A model generated the notes under the pieces. It was not told where the DNA came from and did not search any database. It saw only the letters and a list, made by a program, of their open reading frames with translations. DNA of 64,000 nt from Acinetobacter sp. ANC 4910 (GTDB lineage Bacteria; Pseudomonadota; Gammaproteobacteria; Pseudomonadales; Moraxellaceae), in contig NZ_SJNT01000007.1 of the NCBI RefSeq assembly GCF_004331035.1, positions 124,001-188,000 on the forward strand. The letters are read 5' to 3'. Made by a program: the position numbers and the translations under genes. Shown in pieces: positions 1 to 8,855 of the stretch (position 1 is its first letter; the number at the start of each line of letters is the position of its first letter).

Positions 1-295
1 CAGTAATCAGTAACTCGGGGGTTCGTGGCAAAAGCCCTGCAATACAATCCCCCGCCTGAATTCCAGATTGCAGGAAATAATTTGCCAGTTTACCTGAAGC
101 TTCATCCAACTGCTCAAAGCTCCAACGCTGTGATTCACCTTGTTTACCTTCCCAAATCAACGCTGTTTTATGTTGACCTAGATAGCGTGCACAGCATTCA
201 ACATAAGCATTTATGGCTTGGGGTGTTCCGACCAAATTGTCGTGAATTGCTTTTTCAAGACTGAATTCCTGATGGGCTTCTAATAACGTCTTCAT
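1..295 (-). CDS. AMP-forming acyl-CoA synthetase, N-terminal part only
   Basis: Reading the minus strand from the ATG at 295 gives about 98 residues that continue past the left edge. The start reads MKTLLEAHQEFSLEKAIHD, followed by a region with an IWEGKQGE segment and GLLPRTPELL. This is the N-terminal layout of the acetyl/propionyl/benzoate-CoA ligase group: a substrate-side strand followed by the first Rossmann-like part of the adenylate-forming domain. The ATP-binding P-loop and the catalytic lysine lie outside the window, so the substrate cannot be judged. It follows an acyl-CoA dehydrogenase and an SDR on the same strand, which suggests it activates the acid that those enzymes then oxidise. 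The family is fairly sure; specificity is unknown. Confidence 0.75.
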   Translation of the reverse strand, partial: MKTLLEAHQEFSLEKAIHDNLVGTPQAINAYVECCARYLGQHKTALIWEGKQGESQRWSFEQLDEASGKLANYFLQSGIQAGDCIAGLLPRTPELLIT

Positions 296-491
296 GACTA
301 CAACCTCTTCCTTGCACAAAGCTCCTCGCCTTGTATTTTTAGCTTTTATTGTTTTCCACAATCTATTTTAGAATTGGGTGATCTGTAGCTAGCTAATCAT
401 GCCTTGATGGATGCATCAATTTCCAAATCCATCAATCTAATTGCTGTTTTATGCACATTGAGAACACAATGTCTCAATGTGCGAATCTGTT

Positions 492-1628
492 TTAAACTTG
501 GGTAATCTCTCGGGCAATCAACAGTCTTTGTATATCGGATGCACCTTCATAAATTTGGCTAACACGCACATCACGATAAATACGTTCCACTGGAAAATCA
601 TTTACATAGCCATAGCCCCCGTAAATTTGAATCGCGTCGGAACAGACTCTTTCTGCCATAGTAGATGCAAACAATTTGGCCATTGAGGCTTCTTTTAAAC
701 AAGGTTGTCCCGCATCTTTTAGACTTGCAGCATGTAAAATCAGTTGTCGTGCTGCTTCAATTTGGGTTGCCATATCAGCTAAACGGAAAGCCACAGCTTG
801 ATGCTGTACCAACTCCACCCCGAACGTCTTACGTTCATTGGCATATTCAATGGCCGAATCTAACGCCGCGCGAGCCATACCGACAGACTGCGCCGCAATG
901 CCAATACGCCCCGACTCTAAATTGGATAATGCAATCTTGTAACCTTGCCCTTCTTCACCCAATATATTTTCCGCAGGAATTCGACAATTTTCAAATACAA
1001 TGGTGGCTGTGTCTGAACAATGCTGCCCCATTTTCTCCTCAATTCGCGACACGATATAACCCGGGGTATCCGTTGGTACAAGGAAGCAAGAAATGCCTTT
1101 TTTCCCTGCGGATTTCTCCGTCACAGCAAAAACAATTGCTAACTGTGCATGCTTGCCTGTCGTAATAAACTGCTTTGTTCCATTCAGAACCCATGTATCG
1201 CCATCACGCTCTGCACGACATTGCAATGCTCCCGCATCAGATCCTGCCTGCGGCTCAGTTAAGCAAAAGCAGCCTAACCACTCTCCTGTTGCCAGTTTTG
1301 CTAGATATTTCTGTTTTTGTTGTTCCGTACCATATTTATAAGTAATGCCACATGGCAACGAATTTTGCACACTCACAATTGTGGAAATTGCACCATCACC
1401 CGCTGCAATTTCTTCAATCGCTAAGACCAGTGAGACATAATCCAGACCTGCACCGCCCCATTCTGGCGGTATGGTCATACCCAACGCACCGAGCTCACCC
1501 AACTGCTTTAACTCTTCGGCAGGAAATTGCCCAGTTCTATCACGCTCAGCCGCTGTCGGTTTCAGTTGTGTTTGCGAAAAATCACGCAACATCTCCTGAA
1601 CCATTTTTTGTTCATCATTTAAAATCAT
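492..1628 (-). CDS. acyl-CoA dehydrogenase
   Basis: FAD-dependent alpha,beta-dehydrogenation of an acyl-CoA thioester, a beta-oxidation-type step in the cytoplasm. The 378 residues match the usual family length of about 380. The N-terminal helical domain is followed by the flavin-binding signature CLTEPQAGSDAG, then the beta domain with FITTGKHAQ, and a C-terminal helical domain. The general-base glutamate is in QIYEGASDIQR at about residue 361, the position used by short-chain and branched-chain acyl-CoA dehydrogenases. It lies between an SDR (78 bp upstream) and an acyl-CoA ligase (196 bp downstream), so it is probably part of one degradative operon controlled by the AraC-type gene at 2573. 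The exact acyl chain cannot be read from the sequence. Confidence 0.9.
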   Translation of the reverse strand: MILNDEQKMVQEMLRDFSQTQLKPTAAERDRTGQFPAEELKQLGELGALGMTIPPEWGGAGLDYVSLVLAIEEIAAGDGAISTIVSVQNSLPCGITYKYGTEQQKQKYLAKLATGEWLGCFCLTEPQAGSDAGALQCRAERDGDTWVLNGTKQFITTGKHAQLAIVFAVTEKSAGKKGISCFLVPTDTPGYIVSRIEEKMGQHCSDTATIVFENCRIPAENILGEEGQGYKIALSNLESGRIGIAAQSVGMARAALDSAIEYANERKTFGVELVQHQAVAFRLADMATQIEAARQLILHAASLKDAGQPCLKEASMAKLFASTMAERVCSDAIQIYGGYGYVNDFPVERIYRDVRVSQIYEGASDIQRLLIAREITQV

Positions 1629-1706
1629 GTAAATACTCTTACTTATTTTCTATTCTGTCTTTTGCACATCCAAATTGTGCAAACTTATTCATTACAGTAT
1701 TTAGCT

Positions 1707-2477
1707 TTATTTTGGAGCCATACGAATCGCACCATCTAAACGAATCACTTCACCATTCAAATAGGTATTTTCAACAATGTGCCCAACCAGACTTGCAAAT
1801 TCTTCAGGTTTCGCTAAACGTGGTGGAAACGGCACCATTTGTCCTAAAGCATCTTGCACATTTTGTGGCATACCTTTAAGCATCGGGGTTTCCATAATCC
1901 CTGGTGCAATTGTCATTACACGGATCGCATTTCGTGCCAGTTCACGGGCAAGCGGTAAAGTCATAGCCACAATTGCACCTTTTGATGCCGAATAAGCTGC
2001 TTGACCAATCTGTCCATCGTATGCGGCAACGGAGGCTGTATTAATAATCACACCTCTATCTTCTTCATCGTTTTTCAATTCATATTTCGCCATCAATTCC
2101 GCAGCAAAACGAATCATGTTAAAGCTACCACTAACGTTGACATCTAAAACTTTCTGAAACATTGCCAAGTCATGTAAGCCTTCACGTCCCAAAACTTTTG
2201 CAGAAGGTGCTATTCCAGCACAATTGACTAAACCATTCAGTTGACCAAAATCTTGCTCGACATTTAAAAAGAAAGATTTCACGGTTTTCTCATTGGTGAC
2301 ATCTAAAGGATAGAACTTTGCATTTTCCCCCAAATGTTGTTTTAAGGCATATCCTAGTTCTTGATTCATATCAACAAACGCAACACGAGCACCTGCATGT
2401 ATCAGATATTTAACTGTCGCTGCACCTAAACCTGAAGCACCACCTGTGACCACAAAAACTTTATTTTGAATTTTCAT
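1707..2477 (-). CDS. SDR oxidoreductase, 3-hydroxyacyl-CoA dehydrogenase type II-like
   Basis: Classical NAD(P)-dependent short-chain dehydrogenase of 256 residues. The TGGASGLG cofactor loop is at about residues 11-18 and the acidic VDMN at the end of beta-2 favours NAD. The NCAG motif and the catalytic YSASK are present, with a serine at the expected distance upstream in NTASVAAYDGQ. The overall pattern (LGREGLHDLAMFQKVLDVN, then MVPFPPRLAKPEEFA) resembles the HSD10 or 3-hydroxy-2-methylacyl-CoA dehydrogenase group, which fits the neighbouring acyl-CoA dehydrogenase. The ATG is preceded by a purine-rich ACAGGGAA. It is transcribed divergently from the AraC-type regulator across only 95 bp. 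Confidence 0.87.
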   Translation of the reverse strand: MKIQNKVFVVTGGASGLGAATVKYLIHAGARVAFVDMNQELGYALKQHLGENAKFYPLDVTNEKTVKSFFLNVEQDFGQLNGLVNCAGIAPSAKVLGREGLHDLAMFQKVLDVNVSGSFNMIRFAAELMAKYELKNDEEDRGVIINTASVAAYDGQIGQAAYSASKGAIVAMTLPLARELARNAIRVMTIAPGIMETPMLKGMPQNVQDALGQMVPFPPRLAKPEEFASLVGHIVENTYLNGEVIRLDGAIRMAPK

Positions 2478-2572
2478 TTCCCTGTCCTATCTTTTTGAAA
2501 GTTCATACTCGACTTTAGCTTCAGAGTAAACACTGTCAAGCTTGAGTACAATTTCCAAATATTGCATTATTA

Positions 2573-3637
2573 ATGATGGATTTGGACAGTGGAATGCCGA
2601 ACGATTTGGATTTTTACATGCACGAACAACAATTAATTTTTGACAAAGGCAGCATTTCAATGACCTTGGTACAGGAGGCTGTACTTTCTGCACATCACCA
2701 AGGACTCAATATTCAGGAAATTTTACACAGTGCAGGCATCCCCACAGAATTAATGCAATCCAATAAAGCTCGGGTTTCTATTTCCCAATATGCCCAACTT
2801 TGGATTGAACTGGCGAATCGTATGAACGATGAGTTTTTTGGTATGGATCATCATGCTTTGCGGCGTGGTAGCTATCAATTTATTTCTAAAGCCGTCATAC
2901 AGAACGAAACGCTTGAAAAAGCACTGAAAGATATATTAAAGTTTTTTAATTTAGTATTGGATGATTTCCAAAGTGAATTAATTCTTGAGCAGCATGTTGC
3001 ACGTATTATTATTCATGATAAAAAGCAGCCAAAGCGCATGTTCAGTTATGCGACCTACCTGATGTTAATTCATACTTTAATGTGTTGGTTAGCCAGTCAA
3101 CGTATTCCCCTCAACTTAATTCAGTTAAAGTGCGAAAAACCGATAACAGATGAAGATTATCGTATTCGGTTCTGTTCCAACATTGCCTATTTTGCCGAAC
3201 AAAACGTCGTCGAGTTTGATCGAGACTATTTAAATATTAGAATTAAACAGGATAAAAAATCGTGGTATGAGTTCATTTCACAAACGCCACACAATCTCTT
3301 GGTCCGCTTTAAAAACCCGCATGCACTCAGCACTCAAGTTCGTAAATACTTACTGCAAGCCCCGCCTTCGGAGTGGATTGAACTGAATGTACTGGCACAA
3401 CAGCTCAATATGTCAGAAGCAACGGTGCGCCGCCGACTCAACAATGAAGGCTGTAATTACCAACAATTGAAAAATGATATTCGTCGTGATACAGCAATAG
3501 AACTTTTAACCAAAACCCATAAACCTCTACATGAAATTAGCGATGAACTAAACTTTCATGACCCGAGTGCTTTTCATCGTGCTTTTAAAAAATGGACTGG
3601 ACTAAGCCCAGGTGCATATCGTCAATCCAAAGAATAA
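2573..3637 (+). CDS. AraC-family transcriptional regulator (AlkR/OruR-type architecture)
   Basis: The protein has up to 354 residues. An N-terminal arabinose-binding-like effector domain (PF12625 type) begins near residue 30 with SMTLVQEAVLSAHHQGL. The C-terminal 100 residues form two helix-turn-helix units: LAQQLNMSEATVRRRLNNEG, then LHEISDELNFHDPSAFHRAF with the family-typical KWTGLSPGAYR. Such proteins usually activate divergent lipid or alkane catabolic genes when they bind a fatty acid-like ligand, so the SDR and acyl-CoA dehydrogenase on the other strand are the likely targets. The start is uncertain. ATG 2573 has little ribosome-binding sequence; ATG 2594, seven codons in, has GGACAG upstream and is an alternative. 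Confidence 0.88.
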   Translation: MMDLDSGMPNDLDFYMHEQQLIFDKGSISMTLVQEAVLSAHHQGLNIQEILHSAGIPTELMQSNKARVSISQYAQLWIELANRMNDEFFGMDHHALRRGSYQFISKAVIQNETLEKALKDILKFFNLVLDDFQSELILEQHVARIIIHDKKQPKRMFSYATYLMLIHTLMCWLASQRIPLNLIQLKCEKPITDEDYRIRFCSNIAYFAEQNVVEFDRDYLNIRIKQDKKSWYEFISQTPHNLLVRFKNPHALSTQVRKYLLQAPPSEWIELNVLAQQLNMSEATVRRRLNNEGCNYQQLKNDIRRDTAIELLTKTHKPLHEISDELNFHDPSAFHRAFKKWTGLSPGAYRQSKE

Positions 3638-3813
3638 GCATCCTCACAAAGAAATGATAAAGCCATAGTTTTTTTATTACTGCTCAGTCATCTAGATTGA
3701 ATTGCAAATTTCGCCATATTAGTATATTTTTCACTCAATTCTAAAGCATAATTTTATGCTTATTTTCGGCTGTACTCCTCCTGTTTTATCACCTTAACTT
3801 AAAGGTAAACGTT

Positions 3814-4164
3814 ATGTTTAAGATGATTGATGTACTAGATCAAAATCTCGTGCAAAATTTTACCCATTCTCTAAACTCCCCAACAGAATTGGATGAATTA
3901 TTTAATCAAAGCCTACTCAATGTTTCGGAAGTTGAGCTACAAAATGTGATAGCCCAATTTTTTTCGCAACATGATGCAATGGCAAAAGCGAAGGCACTCG
4001 AACTGAGCGATGAAGCTATTCTGCGCTTAAAAACAGGTGAAAATCTGACTCAAGGCACAACGCTTACTCATACCTCTAAAATTGTCGCGCTTTGCTTAGC
4101 CGAAGAAATTGATGCTTTTTCCCAAGTTGAGATTTCTGAAATTTCGGCCGATTATTTAGTTTAG
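3814..4164 (+). CDS. uncharacterised small acidic protein
   Basis: I do not recognise this 116-residue protein. It is acidic and predicted mostly helical, has no signal peptide, membrane segment or metal motif, and contains one cysteine near the C-terminus (IVALCLAEE). The gene looks real. AAAGG lies about 8 bases before the ATG, codon use matches its neighbours, and a strong intrinsic terminator follows 28 bp after the stop. It stands alone between the AraC-type regulator and the bestrophin gene, so context gives no function. Starting at the fourth residue (second Met) is possible. Confidence 0.7.
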   Translation: MFKMIDVLDQNLVQNFTHSLNSPTELDELFNQSLLNVSEVELQNVIAQFFSQHDAMAKAKALELSDEAILRLKTGENLTQGTTLTHTSKIVALCLAEEIDAFSQVEISEISADYLV

Positions 4165-4192
4165 AGTCGTATTTCAGACATTTCGGTCAATT

Positions 4193-4222
4193 AGAAAAGA
4201 CGACTTTCATGTCGTCTTTTCT
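4193..4222 (+). terminator. intrinsic terminator after the small acidic protein gene
   Basis: AGAAAAGACGAC and GTCGTCTTTTCT form a perfect 12-bp stem around a TTTCAT loop, ending in a T-rich run. It sits 28 bp after the stop at 4164. The A-run on the other side means it could also work on the minus strand. Confidence 0.85.
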
Positions 4223-4301
4223 TTTAAATAACCAAGCTGTCTCTTGCACAACACAGTTTATCTATGGAACACTGTCGTTGTGATAGAGATGGTGTAGATC
4301 A

Positions 4302-5213
4302 ATGATTGTTCGAGATAAAAATAATAGTTTTAGATTACTTTTTGCATGGTCTGGTACCATACTTCCTAAAGTACTACCTGCACTATTAATCGTCATATTG
4401 ATTTCAGCAATTCTGGTTTATCTCTCTTCACATCAATACTTTACTGTTCCTGCGGTTCCAGCGATTGGCTTTACCATTTTCGGTATCATTCTCTCCATTT
4501 TTTTAAGCTTCCGTAACAATGCCTGTTATGACCGTTGGTGGGAAGGACGAAAACTTTGGGGAGCATTAATTGCAAATTCACGTCATATCTCTCGTGATTC
4601 GCATGTTCTCAATACTGAACGTCGCGACATCTTAATGTATCGCGTCATGCTGTTTACCCATTTATTACGGGATCGACTCAGAGCTCAACCCCAATCTTTT
4701 GAGTTTTATCACGATAAAGTTGATTTCAATTCAATGCAGTTGCAACAACTCAGCAAAAAAATTAATGCTGCACAATATGTACTTGAAACCATTCAAAAAG
4801 ATTTAGTCCTTGCTTTACGCCATGCAGAAATATCCGACATTATTTACAATAGTTTAAATCAACATATTGTCGAATTAGGCAATATTCAAGCAGGTTGTGA
4901 TCGTATTTTAAGTACCCCTTTGCCTTTTTCATATTCAGTACTTTTACATCGTACCGTTTATTGTTTCTGTTTTATTTTGCCTTTTAGTCTTGAAGCCAGT
5001 TTAGGTATTTGGACTCCAATTTTAGTGGGTTTGATTGCTTATTTATTTTTGGGTTTAGATGCACTAAGTTCACAAATTGAAGAACCCTTTGGCTTACAAG
5101 ACAATGACTTACCACTTAATTCAATTGTGCGTTTAATTGAGCGGGAAATGTCGGAGTCACTTGATATTGAACTACCACCTGCAATTCAACCAACTCATCA
5201 TAATTTAACTTAA
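4302..5213 (+). CDS. bestrophin-like inner-membrane channel
   Basis: 303 residues of the bestrophin/UPF0187 family, which form pentameric ion channels in the inner membrane. Visible family marks are an early hydrophobic helix (PALLIVILISAILVYLSS), the segment FLSFRNNACYDRWWEGRKLWG with its conserved arginines, aromatics and W-W-E-G-R motif, and a late pair of hydrophobic helices around HRTVYCFCFILPFSLEASLG followed by the acidic ISSQIEEPFG-like stretch (here LSSQIEEPFGLQDNDLPL), which is strongly conserved. Length agrees with bacterial homologues of about 300. It is monocistronic, with a bidirectional terminator downstream. The transported ion and physiological role are not known. Confidence 0.9.
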   Translation: MIVRDKNNSFRLLFAWSGTILPKVLPALLIVILISAILVYLSSHQYFTVPAVPAIGFTIFGIILSIFLSFRNNACYDRWWEGRKLWGALIANSRHISRDSHVLNTERRDILMYRVMLFTHLLRDRLRAQPQSFEFYHDKVDFNSMQLQQLSKKINAAQYVLETIQKDLVLALRHAEISDIIYNSLNQHIVELGNIQAGCDRILSTPLPFSYSVLLHRTVYCFCFILPFSLEASLGIWTPILVGLIAYLFLGLDALSSQIEEPFGLQDNDLPLNSIVRLIEREMSESLDIELPPAIQPTHHNLT

Positions 5214-5272
5214 TCTTTGCATATTCTAGACTGTACAACATTCCTAGAAAGCGGTTCATTTCCAATAACATG

Positions 5273-5303
5273 AAAAAGCACAACATGAAGGTTGTGCTTT
5301 TTT
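5273..5303. terminator. bidirectional terminator between bestrophin and prmC
   Basis: AAAAAGCACAAC - ATGAAG - GTTGTGCTTTTTT has a 12-bp stem with A-runs on the left and T-runs on the right. It can therefore end the bestrophin transcript on the plus strand and the prfA-prmC transcript on the minus strand. Confidence 0.85.
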
Positions 5304-5333
5304 AAATTTTGCAATTACAAAACGGGAGAATTA

Positions 5334-6146
5334 CTACAGTTGCCCCAAAGTGACGCGGTCATTTCCACCATAATCTTTGACTGTTCTGACTTCTTTAAAA
5401 CCTGCTGCTTTAAAGATATTACGCACAGCTTCACCTTGGTCATAACCATGTTCAAGTACAATCCAACCTTGTGCTGCTAGCCATTTTTTACCTTGCTGAA
5501 TAATATGTTCAATATCTGCCAAGCCTTGTTTGTCCGCAACCAAAGCTCGTTCAGGTTCAGAAACTAGATTCAACATATGCTCATCTTTTGCATCAATATA
5601 AGGTGGATTAGACACAATCACATCAAAATATTGACGATTCAACGCAGTAAACCAGCTCCCTAAAAAGAACTTCACCTGTGTTAAATCATGCTTTTCAGCA
5701 TTATGCAGCGCAACGTCTAAAGTTGGTTCATAAATATCTGTTGCAACCACAGACCAGTTTGGACGCTCACTTGCCAATGATAATGCAATAGCACCCGTAC
5801 CTGTTCCTAAATCCACAATACGAGTATCTTCGGGCAAATCAAGACGTAAAACTGTTTCAACCAACACTTCAGTATCAGGACGAGGGACTAAAGTATCTTT
5901 AGTCACGGTCAGGTCTAATGTCCAAAATGGTTGTGAGCCCGTGACATAAGCCAAAGGTTCCCCTGCTTCAATCCGCGCCAAGGCAGCAACATATGCCTGC
6001 TCTTCTTCTTCAGTCAGGACTTGATCTTTTTTCATGACCAGATCAAAAGAATCAATTTTGGTAATGTGTTCTAACAACCATGCATTCTCTTGACGTTCAT
6101 AACTCTCGGCTTCACCACGTAAAGCCAAAGCTTGGGCAATATTCAT
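5334..6146 (-). CDS. prmC: peptide chain release factor N5-glutamine methyltransferase
   Basis: SAM-dependent enzyme that methylates the glutamine of the GGQ motif in release factors RF1 and RF2, which raises termination efficiency. In its 270 residues the N-terminal helical substrate-recognition domain is followed by the Rossmann methyltransferase core. The SAM loop is DLGTGTG at residues 112-118 and the catalytic NPPY is at residues 180-183, the signature of Gln/Asn N5-methyltransferases. The start codon overlaps the end of prfA, its own substrate gene, so the two are translationally coupled. Length is normal and nothing is missing. Confidence 0.97.
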   Translation of the reverse strand: MNIAQALALRGEAESYERQENAWLLEHITKIDSFDLVMKKDQVLTEEEEQAYVAALARIEAGEPLAYVTGSQPFWTLDLTVTKDTLVPRPDTEVLVETVLRLDLPEDTRIVDLGTGTGAIALSLASERPNWSVVATDIYEPTLDVALHNAEKHDLTQVKFFLGSWFTALNRQYFDVIVSNPPYIDAKDEHMLNLVSEPERALVADKQGLADIEHIIQQGKKWLAAQGWIVLEHGYDQGEAVRNIFKAAGFKEVRTVKDYGGNDRVTLGQL

Positions 6147-7234
6147 TATCCACCATTCTGCTGTGCAAGCATCGCAAGCTGGTCTGCTTGATATTCACGA
6201 TGCAAACTATCAAGCAATTCGTTTAAATCACCTTCCATTACAGCATCCAACTTATATAAAGTTAAGTTGATACGATGGTCAGTCATACGCCCTTGCGGAT
6301 AGTTATAAGTACGGATTCGTTCAGAACGATCACCCGAACCCACCAAATCGCGACGCATTTCAGAAGTTGCAGCATCAACCGCAGCACGTTTGGCATTTTC
6401 TAAACGTGAAGCCAATAAAGCCATCGCTTTGGCTTTGTTTTTATGCTGTGAACGCTCTTCCTGACATTCCACTACAGTTCCTGTAGGAATGTGGGTAATA
6501 CGAACTGCTGAATCGGTTTTGTTGATGTGCTGACCACCAGCGCCTGAAGCACGATAGGTATCAATACGTAAGTCTGACGCATTAATTTCAACCGTTGTAT
6601 CGACATCAATTTCAGGCAAAATCGCAACAGTACACGCTGAAGTATGTACCCGACCTTGCGACTCCGTCGCAGGGACACGTTGTACACGGTGGGCACCACT
6701 TTCAAACTTCAAGCGGCCATAAACCCCTTCACCATTCACTAAGCAGATGACTTCTTTATAACCACCGTGCTCACCTTCATTTTCCGAGAGTACTTCAATA
6801 CGCCAACCTTTCGATTCAGCATACTTGCTATACATACGAAATAAGTCACCAGAGAAAATAGCCGCTTCATCACCGCCCGTTCCTGCACGGATTTCTAAAT
6901 AGGCAGAATTCGCATCATTTGGATCCTTAGGAATCATCAAAATATTGAGATCAGCTTCAAGCTGTTCAATGATTGCTTTATTTTCCTTAATTTCTTCTTG
7001 AGCCATTTCCTTAAAGTCTGGATCAGACAACATGGCATTTGCAGTTTCAATGTCTTCTTCTGCTTGTCTATACTTCGCCCAAACTTCTGTAATTTCACTT
7101 AAATCACTATGTTCGCGTGATAATTGACGAAAACGCTTGTTATCCGAAATAACCTCAGCATCAGCCAATAATGCTGTTAACTCTTCATGACGGTCAGAAA
7201 GCTGATCTAATCGTAAACGTAACGATTCTTTCAT
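6146..7234 (-). CDS. prfA: peptide chain release factor 1
   Basis: Class I release factor that reads UAA and UAG and triggers peptidyl-tRNA hydrolysis on the ribosome. The 362 residues have an N-terminal helical domain, the PAT tripeptide that decodes the stop codon (residues 188-190, the RF1 PxT type), and the GGQ catalytic motif at 233-235 inside [10 protein letters not shown]. The C-terminal region ends in the normal RF1 manner. It forms an operon with prmC downstream. The gene hemA, a frequent upstream partner in other proteobacteria, is absent here, and prfA has its own upstream region. Confidence 0.98.
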   Translation of the reverse strand: MKESLRLRLDQLSDRHEELTALLADAEVISDNKRFRQLSREHSDLSEITEVWAKYRQAEEDIETANAMLSDPDFKEMAQEEIKENKAIIEQLEADLNILMIPKDPNDANSAYLEIRAGTGGDEAAIFSGDLFRMYSKYAESKGWRIEVLSENEGEHGGYKEVICLVNGEGVYGRLKFESGAHRVQRVPATESQGRVHTSACTVAILPEIDVDTTVEINASDLRIDTYRASGAGGQHINKTDSAVRITHIPTGTVVECQEERSQHKNKAKAMALLASRLENAKRAAVDAATSEMRRDLVGSGDRSERIRTYNYPQGRMTDHRINLTLYKLDAVMEGDLNELLDSLHREYQADQLAMLAQQNGG

Positions 7235-7587
7235 TGTTTAATCTATCTCAATAACTCAGGCAGTCTAAATCAGGCTGCATAATTTCAAATTTGTGCATAG
7301 TTTACCGATTCTGCCCTTTAATTGACATATCTATTATGCTGATAAATAAGCTCTCGAAGCTTTCACTTTCCTCATCATTTATCCATCTATCCCCCTAAGA
7401 ATATTGCTGCTTATTTACCTACACAATGATTAATCAGTCATAAAATGAACAATTTTAATCAAACTCATACAAAGCACTCACTTAACAGCACAACTTAGTG
7501 CCTTGCTCTCCACATTTACAACGATGCGTTTTGTTACATTTGCCGCATCAAAAAATTTCGTCCGCATTTTTGGACATGGAGAATCCG
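7235..7587. other. 353-bp intergenic region between prfA and the first glycine-zipper gene
   Basis: This divergent spacer must hold the prfA promoter (minus strand) and the promoter of the glycine-zipper gene (plus strand). I see a short dyad GCAG...CTGC around 7260-7280 and otherwise AT-rich sequence. The long reading frame that enters from 7498 lacks a plausible start before 7588. No RNA gene or repeat is evident. Confidence 0.5.
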
Positions 7588-8019
7588 ATGAAACTAAATG
7601 CTGTTTTATTAAGTACTGCATTGGCAGCATCTTCAATGTTAGCAATGAACACTCACGCTGATAGTACAACACGTGTTGCAGCAGCAAGTGCACTAGGTAG
7701 TGTTGCTGGTACAGCTGTAGGTAAAAGCATGGGCGGCAATACAGGCGCAACTATTGGTGCAGCACTTGGTGGTGCTGGTGGTGCAGCTGTAGCAAGCGAC
7801 AGACGTAACCGTACAGAGTCTGCTATTGGTGGGGCTTTAGGTGGTGGCACAGGTTATACAGTCGGTAAAAGCATGGGTGGCACGAGTGGTGGATACATTG
7901 GTTCTGCATTAGGTGCTGCTGGTGGTGCTGCATTAGGCAACAAAATTTCTAAAGATAAAGCTGAAGAAAAAGCTAAATCATCACGCAAATGGAAAAAACG
8001 TCACCACCACTACCGTTAA
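7588..8019 (+). CDS. secreted glycine-zipper protein (paralogue 1)
   Basis: 143 residues. A cleavable signal peptide (MKLNAVLLSTALAASSMLA then a THAD-like site) is followed by repeated glycine-zipper segments. These include SALGSVAGTAVGKSMGG, TGATIGAALGGAGGAAVAS and a second copy of the same pattern after DRRNRTES. The tail is basic and histidine-rich (KRHHHYR). Glycine-zipper proteins of this kind sit in the envelope and often associate with or perforate membranes. I start at ATG 7588 because GGAGAA lies just upstream and the signal peptide begins there; the reading frame is open further upstream but without a ribosome site. It is a tandem paralogue of the next gene. Confidence 0.85.
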   Translation: MKLNAVLLSTALAASSMLAMNTHADSTTRVAAASALGSVAGTAVGKSMGGNTGATIGAALGGAGGAAVASDRRNRTESAIGGALGGGTGYTVGKSMGGTSGGYIGSALGAAGGAALGNKISKDKAEEKAKSSRKWKKRHHHYR

Positions 8020-8038
8020 TTCCTACAGTCCCAGCATT

Positions 8039-8062
8039 CAAGCACCATTAGGTGCTTGTTTT
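8039..8062 (+). terminator. terminator after glycine-zipper gene 1
   Basis: CAAGCACC - ATTA - GGTGCTTG followed by TTTT, 20 bp after the stop. The stem of 8 bp is modest but well placed. Confidence 0.7.
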
Positions 8063-8257
8063 ATGTTGAATTAAAAAGTGAGATCTGAAATTGAAGTGAT
8101 GGTTTCTATAAAACTGTAATTGTGAATTTGTTATGAAGAGACAACACAAAGTAATGACAAAACCCTCATGTACACATACAAAGCCCTTCATTTTAATCCG
8201 CTCAACTCTTTTAAATTGGACTCAAGTACATAGCACTATGAAAAAATGGAGTTTGTA

Positions 8258-8770
8258 ATGAAACTAAATCATGTAATTTATGCCTCATTAATCGCGACCA
8301 CAATGATGGGGACTGCTTATGCCGATAATGGTACTCGCGTTGCAGCAACATCTGCCTTAGGTAGTGTCGCAGGCACAGCAATCGGTAAACAACTAGGTGG
8401 TACAACAGGTGCCATGATTGGTGCTGCTGTTGGTGGTGCTGGTGGTGCCGCTGCTGCGAGTGATCGACGAAATCGAACTTCTGCCGCTATTGGTGGTGGT
8501 CTTGGTGGTGCTGGTGGTTACACTGTAGGCAAAAATGTTGCAGGAACCAATGGTGGCTATGTTGGTGCAGCTTTAGGTGCCGCTGGTGGTTCAGCTCTAG
8601 GACGTAAAGTGTCAGAAGACCGTCGTGATGATGAACGCTATGATAATCGTGGCTATCGCTCAGACCGTAATTATCGCTATAACGACGATGCACGTTACAA
8701 TGATCGCTCTTACCGCCATGACAATGGACGCCATTTGGGTCACTACAAGAAAAAACGTTGGGATGATTAA
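8258..8770 (+). CDS. secreted glycine-zipper protein (paralogue 2)
   Basis: 170 residues. The signal peptide (MKLNHVIYASLIATTMMG, cleaved near AYAD) leads to glycine-zipper blocks that align almost residue for residue with the preceding gene: ATSALGSVAGTAIGKQLGG, AMIGAAVGGAGGAAAASD, then RRNRTSAAIGGGLGG. The C-terminal tail differs. It is long, polar and rich in Arg, Asp, Tyr and Asn (repeated RSDRNYRYN-type segments) instead of the Lys/His tail of paralogue 1. ATG 8258 is chosen over ATG 8246 because TGGAG lies about 8 bases upstream of it. Role unknown; envelope localisation is inferred. Confidence 0.85.
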   Translation: MKLNHVIYASLIATTMMGTAYADNGTRVAATSALGSVAGTAIGKQLGGTTGAMIGAAVGGAGGAAAASDRRNRTSAAIGGGLGGAGGYTVGKNVAGTNGGYVGAALGAAGGSALGRKVSEDRRDDERYDNRGYRSDRNYRYNDDARYNDRSYRHDNGRHLGHYKKKRWDD

Positions 8771-8773
8771 TCC

Positions 8774-8811
8774 GACAAAATAAAAGCATCTTTGGATGCT
8801 TTTATTTTGTC
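8774..8811. terminator. long perfect hairpin terminator after glycine-zipper gene 2
   Basis: GACAAAATAAAAGCATC pairs over 17 bp with GATGCTTTTATTTTGTC around a TTTG loop, starting 3 bp after the stop. The right arm is itself T-rich, as expected of an intrinsic terminator. Confidence 0.8.
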
Positions 8812-8821
8812 CTTAAACAGC

Positions 8822-8841
8822 ATATCGAAATTAAACGATAT
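8822..8841. promoter_or_regulatory. palindromic operator copy 1, ATATCG-N8-CGATAT
   Basis: Perfect inverted half-sites ATATCG and CGATAT are separated by 8 bases (AAATTAAA). A second copy with identical half-sites and spacing follows at 8856. Both lie upstream of the luciferase-like monooxygenase gene. Confidence 0.65.
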
Positions 8842-8855
8842 ACAAAAACACTCTC

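Noticed and set aside
1352..1879. 175-codon plus-strand reading frame
   Set aside because: It lies antisense to the start of the acyl-CoA dehydrogenase and the end of the SDR gene, spans their spacer, and has no family resemblance or ribosome site.
7653..8789. Minus-strand frames opposite the glycine-zipper genes (e.g. 8487-8789, 7653-7850)
   Set aside because: They are shadows created by the repetitive GGT/GCA codons of the glycine-zipper genes; the predicted proteins are His/Asn- or Pro/Ala-rich artefacts.
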